Of a DNA stretch of 64,000 bases, positions 58,646 through 64,000 are shown piece by piece. The notes beneath the pieces are model-generated. The model was not told where the DNA came from and ran no database searches. It was given only the letters and a program-made list of their open reading frames with translations. Position 1 is the stretch's first letter. Each line of letters starts with the position of its first letter. Source of the stretch: Chloroflexota bacterium (GTDB lineage: Bacteria > Chloroflexota > Dehalococcoidia > Lucifugimonadales > GCA-002723415); contig PBKN01000009.1 in NCBI GenBank assembly GCA_002721445.1, forward strand, positions 80,242 through 144,241, written 5' to 3'. Made by a program: the position numbers and the translations under genes.

Positions 58646-59677
58646 ATGAATAAGTTATATGCCTTAAAACTCGAATTGGAAAATATTCACGGTGAATCAA
58701 TAAGTGATTCTATGTGGGACTATTTACAGCAAAAAGGATTAGTCCAAGATGTTGTTGACGGTAAAATAAATCTAAATGATTTAGAAGAAATAATTAAAGA
58801 AATACAAATTGCTAGTGGAGTAAGAAGCAAGCCAAAAGACCGTTTATTATATCCCTTGAATAAAGTAAAAATATTACCTGACGCAGATAGAGTTTCAGCT
58901 CTTTCTGTAGCTATAGCAACATTAGCTAGTAAATCTAAAAAACTAATTGATTTTCGAAGAAAAGAATTAAACAAAAAAGTTATAAACATAACAGATGTTG
59001 ATAAATGGATTAAATCAAAAAATACTCAGGCAACAAATAGCTCGTTTATAGCAAAAATAGAAATACCTAATTCTCATAAACCAATACGTAATAATGATGG
59101 AAGTTACAAAATAACTCCACCTTTGAATATATCCCAAGCAAAAAATATTGAAGCCGATTACCTGAATTTCCTAGATAAAAAATTAGTGAATATTAAAAAA
59201 ATCCCAGTTATAAAAGACAGCTCATTAGATAATTTAAGGCTCTTATCAATAGAACTAAGTAAAGAATTTTCTTGGCAACAAAGCGAATCAACTATGTTTA
59301 TATTAACTGATTATATCCCCAAAATAGACCCAATTAATTCAAAATATATAAAAAATAACTACTTTAAAGGATTATCCAAAATACATATGGAAATAGACCC
59401 AACTACGTCACCTAAAGATGTAATGGTTAAATATTCAAAATTCAGACAGGAATTTATTAGTGGCAGACATAGAGATCTAAGTAGTAAGCACTTAAACCTT
59501 GCAATATTTTATGCAAAAAAGAATAAACGTGAAAAATGGATGGAAAGCATGAATACATGGAATAGCAACTACGGTATTACAAAGCCTTCTTGGAAGTATG
59601 AAGTAGTTACTAATTTTGCACTGCATTGTAAAAGAGCTTTTGAAAAATTAGTTTCACCTAATTTAAATCAAATATAA
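58646..59677 (+). CDS. Hypothetical protein, 343 aa
   Basis: I do not recognise the family. It is a soluble, Lys/Asn-rich protein with no signal peptide or membrane helix. It is mainly helical (KLYALKLELENIHG, DDVVDGKINLNDLEEIIKEI-like acidic and basic alternation). A basic cluster (FRRKELNKK), a Trp-containing motif KWIKSKN, and a helical C-terminal third (RHRDLSSKHLNLAIFYAKKN, CKRAFEKL) are visible. The last part hints at a tetratricopeptide-like helix pair, but no repeat is clear. Long ORF, ordinary codon use and a 51-aa gene directly downstream support it as real. Confidence 0.7.
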   Translation: MNKLYALKLELENIHGESISDSMWDYLQQKGLVQDVVDGKINLNDLEEIIKEIQIASGVRSKPKDRLLYPLNKVKILPDADRVSALSVAIATLASKSKKLIDFRRKELNKKVINITDVDKWIKSKNTQATNSSFIAKIEIPNSHKPIRNNDGSYKITPPLNISQAKNIEADYLNFLDKKLVNIKKIPVIKDSSLDNLRLLSIELSKEFSWQQSESTMFILTDYIPKIDPINSKYIKNNYFKGLSKIHMEIDPTTSPKDVMVKYSKFRQEFISGRHRDLSSKHLNLAIFYAKKNKREKWMESMNTWNSNYGITKPSWKYEVVTNFALHCKRAFEKLVSPNLNQI

Positions 59678-59689
59678 ATGGAGGAAATA

Positions 59690-59842
59690 TGGATTCAGAA
59701 AAATGGATAATAATAACAAAAAACGATAAATTTTCGATTTGTGAAAGTCAGAAAATGGATATAATATGTGAAGAAGCTCTTCTGCCAAATTGTATTTGGG
59801 CATCTGATACTTTAATAGGGCCAATAATATTAGTGTTAAATT
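59690..59842 (+). CDS. 51-residue-class small protein (50 aa)
   Basis: A small gene of 51 codons including stop. It begins MDSEKWIIITKNDKFSICES and ends GPIILVLN. GGAGG sits 4 nt before its ATG, a stronger Shine-Dalgarno than most neighbours have. Three Cys and two Trp in about 50 residues are unusual for a random AT-rich ORF. It lies 12 nt after the 343-aa gene and 17 nt before the cyclase gene, all plus strand. It may bind metal or be a subunit of a neighbour; no family is recognised. Confidence 0.55.
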
Positions 59843-59859
59843 AATAAAGGATATTAATT

Positions 59860-60768
59860 ATGTCAAATATAGAAAATGAAGAATTATTAAGATCTTATAT
59901 CAAAAAAAACAACAATTGGGGAAGGTGGAAATCAAATAGTGATTCTGGAACAGTAAATTTAATCACAAAATCAAAAGTGATTGAAGCTTCAAATTTAGTT
60001 AAATCTGGAAGAACAGTTTCATTGAGTAGGCCTTGGCCAAAAAAAGCGACAAGGGAAAACCCAGAACCTGCTAATAGCTATGTAATGTCTACAGAAGATG
60101 AAGTCGCAGGAGGTGCATTTGATTATATATCAGTATCATACCACGGTCATTCAGTTACTCATGTTGATTCACTATGCCATTTTTGGAATAAGGATGGCAT
60201 GTGGGAAGGGAAAGCTCCAAAAGATGAAATTAAACATGATGGAGTCTTAAGTGGTGCTGTTGACGCTTGGAAAAATGGAATTATTACTAGAGGTATATTA
60301 ATCGATATTCCCAAACACAGGAATCAACCTTATGTAACACAAGATAATCCTGTAACTGATATTGAACTCGAAGATATAATTCAAAAACAAAATATAACCA
60401 TATCTCCAGGAGATGCAATTGCGATTTACAGCGGAAGAGAATTATATGCAAAAGATAATCAAGGTACTTGGGGAGGCCACCCTTCAATGCCTGGATTACA
60501 TGCTTCATGCCTAAAGTTTATACGAGAACATGATATATCTGTAGTTATCTGGGATATGCTTGATGTTATTCCAATGCATTATGGACCTGAAATCAATGTA
60601 CATACTGCAATAAGTGCATTTGGAGTTGTATTACTAGACAATGCTCTATTAGAACCTTTGTCTATAGCATGTGAAGAAGAAAACAAATTTGAATTTATGA
60701 TAACAATAAATCCATTAGTTATTCCAGGTGGTACTGGATCTCCAGTAAATCCAATAGCTATTTTCTAA
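59860..60768 (+). CDS. Cyclase-family metal-dependent hydrolase (KynB-like fold)
   Basis: A 302-aa member of the cyclase family (Pfam PF04199) that includes kynurenine formamidase and isatin hydrolase. The metal-binding pattern HGHSVTHVDSLCHF corresponds to the family HxGTHxDxPxH motif with substitutions. Another His occurs in WGGHPSMPGLHASC, and there is an acidic DMLDVIPMHYG loop. It likely hydrolyses an amide or lactone-like ring with Mn or Zn. The extra N-terminal 90 residues are as in the longer bacterial branch. Start ATG with AAAGGA upstream. Confidence 0.86.
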   Translation: MSNIENEELLRSYIKKNNNWGRWKSNSDSGTVNLITKSKVIEASNLVKSGRTVSLSRPWPKKATRENPEPANSYVMSTEDEVAGGAFDYISVSYHGHSVTHVDSLCHFWNKDGMWEGKAPKDEIKHDGVLSGAVDAWKNGIITRGILIDIPKHRNQPYVTQDNPVTDIELEDIIQKQNITISPGDAIAIYSGRELYAKDNQGTWGGHPSMPGLHASCLKFIREHDISVVIWDMLDVIPMHYGPEINVHTAISAFGVVLLDNALLEPLSIACEEENKFEFMITINPLVIPGGTGSPVNPIAIF

Positions 60769-60807
60769 ATAAAAAATATATAGAAATTATTACTAATTAT
60801 TAATGTT

Positions 60808-61620
60808 ATGCAAGAAAAATATATAAATATTAATGGATTAAATATATTTTATAGAGAATTAGGCAATCCAAAATTGCAAGATGTAATTATGATTCATGGT
60901 TGGAGCACAACTGGTGAGGTGTGGAAAGATATAGCAAAAAAATTATCTAATGATTTTCATATTATTATTCCAGATAATAGAGGTAACGGGAAATCAAGTA
61001 TTCCTACAAGCGGGTACCATATTAAAGATTATGCTAAAGATATTTACAATATTATAGAAAAATTAAATTTAAAATCTCCTATATTTATTGGACATTCATG
61101 GGGAGGGAATATTGGAACATTAATGGGAGCTGAATACCCAAATTTATTTAACCTTATAATATTAGAAGACCCAGTTTATTGGAAAATGATAGATGGGTTT
61201 AAAACAATAATTCCAAACATAATAAAACAAAAAAATATGCCTCGAATTGATATAATTAAAAATGGTATTAATAATGGCCTTAATAATTTACAAGCCGAGA
61301 AAACAGCTGATTTACCAAAACAATATTCCGAAGAACACTTAAAAAGAATTGCATTCTATAACCGAAACTGGGCTTTAAATTGTGAATACTATTTGAAAAA
61401 AATATCCACACCAACTCTAATAATATTAGCTGACCCAGATCACGGTGGATACATATCAGACACAGAATATAAATATCATAGTAAAATCGCTTCTAAACTA
61501 GTCGATTTTGTTAAATGGAAAAATGTTGGACATTTAATGCATATTACCCACCCTGACAAATTTATTAAAGAATTTGAAAAATATACAAGCAAAAGATTAA
61601 AAATCAATAGATGTAATTAG
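60808..61620 (+). CDS. Alpha/beta-fold hydrolase
   Basis: A 270-aa alpha/beta hydrolase. The oxyanion region is IHGWSTTGEVW, nucleophile elbow GHSWGGN with Ser97, acidic residue in LADPDHGGY, and His in NVGHLMHITHP. It could be an esterase, C-C hydrolase or haloperoxidase-like enzyme. It follows the cyclase-family gene by 40 nt and precedes a benzoylformate-decarboxylase-like TPP gene. A ring-opening hydrolase, an alpha/beta hydrolase and a keto-acid decarboxylase together suggest a short degradation pathway for a cyclic or aromatic compound; that is inference. Confidence 0.86.
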   Translation: MQEKYININGLNIFYRELGNPKLQDVIMIHGWSTTGEVWKDIAKKLSNDFHIIIPDNRGNGKSSIPTSGYHIKDYAKDIYNIIEKLNLKSPIFIGHSWGGNIGTLMGAEYPNLFNLIILEDPVYWKMIDGFKTIIPNIIKQKNMPRIDIIKNGINNGLNNLQAEKTADLPKQYSEEHLKRIAFYNRNWALNCEYYLKKISTPTLIILADPDHGGYISDTEYKYHSKIASKLVDFVKWKNVGHLMHITHPDKFIKEFEKYTSKRLKINRCN

Positions 61621-61711
61621 AATACTATTTAAGTAATTAAATTTATTAGCTTGACTGTTTATTATATAAACAATTATCTTAATTAGACTAATTTAGTAAA
61701 GGAAATATAAA

Positions 61712-63373
61712 ATGCCTATTATGACTGGAAATAAAATATTACTCGAAATGTTAAAAGCTGAAGGCATTAAATACATTTTTGGTAATCCTGGAACATCAGA
61801 AAGCGCAATAATGGATGCTTTAGAAGAATGCCCAGAAATTGAATATATACTCAGCACACAAGAAGGAGTATCGATGGGTATGGCAGATGGATTTGCAAGA
61901 TCAGCAAAAACTCCAACTTTTGTCAATTTACATATAGATAGTGGGCTAGCTAATGGAATAAGTTTACTAAATAATGCCTATGCAGGTGGTACTCCCTTAA
62001 TATTAACAGCAGCTAATAAAGATATAAGAAAATTAGTTGAAGGTAGAACAAACTTAGTAGATATGGTTAAACCTTTTACTAAATGGGCAGCTGAAATAAC
62101 TGAAGCAGAACAAATACCTAGTGCAATTCGTAGAGCATTTAATGAAGCTAAAACCCCACCTACTGGACCTGTTTTCTTAGCATTTTCAGCTGATGCATTA
62201 GATAAAAAAGCTCAAGTAAATATCATCCCATCTAGAAAAGAATATCATCCTCCAGAACCAAATACAGATGCAATAAATAAAACTGTAGACATCATCAATT
62301 CTTGTACGTCTCCAATTATTCTGGTAGGTGATAGAATGGCTCAATCATCTAATACAAATTCTTTAGAAAATTTAGCAGAACTTATAGGTGCAAAAGTATA
62401 TTCTACCTCATATTCAGAAATGAATTTCCCCACAACTCACCCTCAATATTGTGGACCTTTAACACCGAATCCATTGACTAAGAAAGAATTGAGTAAATCT
62501 GACTTAATTATAGGAGTCGGTACAAATTTATTCTCAAGTTTTTTTTATTTTTCAGGTGAATTCAAATCCCCTACTGCAAAATTGATTCATATAGATTCAG
62601 CTTTCACTGAAATTGGTAAAAGTGAACCAACTGATATCGGTATTCTAGCTGACCCTGCAATAGCTGTAGAAAAAATTTCTAAAATTATAAAAGAAAAACA
62701 ATCAGGTGATAATACAGAAAGAATTATTGAACAAAATATTAAAATAAAAAAAGAAACCGAATTATCACAACAAAATTGGAATGACCAAGTAAACAAAAAA
62801 TGGGACAATCTTCCTATGCCTCCAGAAAGAATGATGATAGAAATTTCTAAATCTCTCCCTCAAAATTCAATTATAGTTGATGATTCTATATCCTCTCGTT
62901 CAGCGATGCATGGAGCTATAAAGTTTAATAAATCTGGAAGTATATTTGGTGAAAGAGGTGGAGCAATTGGATGGGGAATGGGAGGAGCATTAGGTATTAA
63001 ATTAGCAAACCCTGATAAAACAGTAATGGCCATTATTGGTGATGGGAGTTCCATGATGACTGTACAAGCATTATGGACTGCAGCTAATTACTCTATTCCA
63101 GTAATTTATTTAATTTGCAACAATGAATCATACCGTATTTTAAAATTAAACATGAATGTATATAAAACTCAAATATTAAAAGAAAAAAATCCAGAAAGTA
63201 AATATATTGGTGCAGACTTTCCAATCCCATTAAATATATCTAAGATTGCTGAAGCAATTGGAGTATATGGCAAAAAAATTACAGACCCCAAAGATATAAG
63301 CTTAGAAATTTCAAAAGCATTAAAACTTAATAAGCCTGCAGTACTAGATATAAGTATTGATAATACAGTTTAA
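61712..63373 (+). CDS. TPP-dependent decarboxylase, benzoylformate-decarboxylase-like (paralogue 3)
   Basis: A 553-aa TPP enzyme of the MdlC-like branch. FGNPGTSESAIMDALE at the N-terminus and STQEGVSMGMADGFARS with the catalytic Glu are typical of this branch. PIILVGDRMAQSS lies in the central domain, and IGDGSSMMTVQALWTAAN with ICNNESYRIL forms the TPP/Mg site. Likely a decarboxylase of an aryl- or alkyl-keto acid; MdlC substrate-pocket residues cannot be confirmed by eye. The start ATG at 61712 (AAAGGA upstream) is preferred over the ATG nine bases on. It converges on the ABC permease with a 12-nt gap. Confidence 0.88.
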   Translation: MPIMTGNKILLEMLKAEGIKYIFGNPGTSESAIMDALEECPEIEYILSTQEGVSMGMADGFARSAKTPTFVNLHIDSGLANGISLLNNAYAGGTPLILTAANKDIRKLVEGRTNLVDMVKPFTKWAAEITEAEQIPSAIRRAFNEAKTPPTGPVFLAFSADALDKKAQVNIIPSRKEYHPPEPNTDAINKTVDIINSCTSPIILVGDRMAQSSNTNSLENLAELIGAKVYSTSYSEMNFPTTHPQYCGPLTPNPLTKKELSKSDLIIGVGTNLFSSFFYFSGEFKSPTAKLIHIDSAFTEIGKSEPTDIGILADPAIAVEKISKIIKEKQSGDNTERIIEQNIKIKKETELSQQNWNDQVNKKWDNLPMPPERMMIEISKSLPQNSIIVDDSISSRSAMHGAIKFNKSGSIFGERGGAIGWGMGGALGIKLANPDKTVMAIIGDGSSMMTVQALWTAANYSIPVIYLICNNESYRILKLNMNVYKTQILKEKNPESKYIGADFPIPLNISKIAEAIGVYGKKITDPKDISLEISKALKLNKPAVLDISIDNTV

Positions 63374-63385
63374 TTTTTAAAATCT

Positions 63386-64000
63386 TTATCTACGAATTTG
63401 TTTTGGATCCATAGCTTCACGAAGACCATCACCTATAAAATTCCATGCTAGAACAGTTAAGAAAATAGCTAGCCCAGGAAAAACAGTTAACCACCAACAA
63501 TATTCAATTAATTCCCTCCCTGTTGTCAACATATAACCCCAAGAAGGTGTAGGTGGCTGAATTCCCAAGCCTAGAAAACTTAAACTAGCCTCAATTAATA
63601 TTGCATAACTCATTCCAAGTGAAATTTGTACAATAATTGGTGATAAAGTATTAGGGAATATAGATAGCCACATAATTCTCCAGCTACTAGCACCAATAGC
63701 TTTAGCACTTTCTACATATTCTTTTTCTCTTATAGACAATACATTTGCACGAGTAACTCTAGCAAATGAAGGTATAAAACCAATACCTATTGCAAGCATA
63801 GCATTTCTTAATGAAGGACCTAATATAGCTACCATTAAAATAGCTAATAATAACGAAGGGAATGCCAAAATAGCATCTATAATACGCATTATAAGACTAT
63901 CAATCCATTTACCATAATAACCTGCAGCTAAACCAGCTGTTACACCAATAAAGGTAGAAATCATCATAGCTAGTATTCCTACTTGAAGTGAAACTCTACC
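63386..64000 (-). CDS. Dipeptide/oligopeptide-type ABC permease (DppC/OppC), 5'-truncated
   Basis: The C-terminal 204 residues of an ABC importer permease; the gene runs past base 64000, where the frame is still open (GRVSLQVGILAMM). It shows the membrane segment LAAGYYGKW and, in the coupling loop, SAKAIGASSWRIMWLSIFPNTLSPI. A late helix region has ASLSFLGLGIQPPTPSWGYML, and the gene closes with FIGDGLREAMDPK, as in DppC, OppC and GsiD. The predicted cargo is peptide or a similar small solute. The ATG at 63967 is internal and not the true start. Confidence 0.93.
   Translation of the reverse strand, partial: GRVSLQVGILAMMISTFIGVTAGLAAGYYGKWIDSLIMRIIDAILAFPSLLLAILMVAILGPSLRNAMLAIGIGFIPSFARVTRANVLSIREKEYVESAKAIGASSWRIMWLSIFPNTLSPIIVQISLGMSYAILIEASLSFLGLGIQPPTPSWGYMLTTGRELIEYCWWLTVFPGLAIFLTVLAWNFIGDGLREAMDPKQIRR

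Overview
The window is a compact, AT-rich bacterial chromosome segment (roughly 30% G+C by eye, not counted). It holds no rRNA, tRNA, CRISPR array, insertion sequence or phage gene that I can see. The gene content suggests a free-living, probably marine member of the Chloroflexota, most like the SAR202/Dehalococcoidia side. The evidence is an adjacent pair of giant membrane glycosyltransferase-like genes (TIGR03663 and DUF2298 types) typical of Chloroflexota and archaea, and many paralogous catabolic enzymes: three TPP enzymes, two amidohydrolases and an orphan xanthine-dehydrogenase-type molybdenum subunit. This placement is an inference from gene content, not from a phylogeny.

Layout. Positions 1-26,528 are all on the minus strand. 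Read in the direction of transcription they are: an unknown 254-aa gene, eukaryote-type and bacterial-type glutamine synthetases, a small-molecule catabolism run (class V aminotransferase, 2-hydroxyacid dehydrogenase, YhdH-type reductase, two amidohydrolases), a zinc-ribbon mini-protein, a sortase, FtsY, an envelope-glycan block, and then nuoE-nuoF-nuoG, a ferredoxin reductase, mutS and a hydro-lyase family gene cut by the window edge. From 26.6 kb the strands alternate: pyrD; a HAD phosphatase; a molybdenum hydroxylase subunit with a GldA/GldG/DUF4340 transport set; btuFCD under a cobalamin riboswitch; gyrB; a cysteine synthase; ligA-recF; a TPP enzyme; crcB. Next comes the most interesting part, 46.8-49.5 kb, where two redox genes are each interrupted by an in-frame UGA. 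The right end carries TPP, epimerase and ThuA genes, gltD-gltB, an unknown 343-aa gene with a 51-aa companion, a cyclase, an alpha/beta hydrolase, a third TPP enzyme and a truncated dipeptide-type ABC permease.

Main discovery. Two thioredoxin-fold genes, at 46870-47361 and 48869-49420, look like split or dead genes in the standard code. Both become full length if one UGA is read as selenocysteine. In each case the UGA replaces the first Cys of the CxxC active site (giving U-V-A-C and U-G-T-C), and in each case a stem-loop begins 9-11 nt after the UGA, as a bacterial SECIS element requires. One protein is a membrane-anchored thioredoxin and the other a TlpA-like lipoprotein, so both probably act outside the cytoplasm. 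UGA is an ordinary stop in other genes of the window, so this is local recoding and not a changed genetic code. No sel genes lie inside the window.

Second point. recF and the DUF4340 gene have no ATG, GTG or TTG that could give an intact protein. Both have an AUU codon at normal Shine-Dalgarno spacing at exactly the expected N-terminus.

The genes cover nitrogen assimilation (two GS types plus GOGAT), NADH/ferredoxin electron transfer, B12 uptake, DNA replication and repair, envelope building and scavenging of organic acids.
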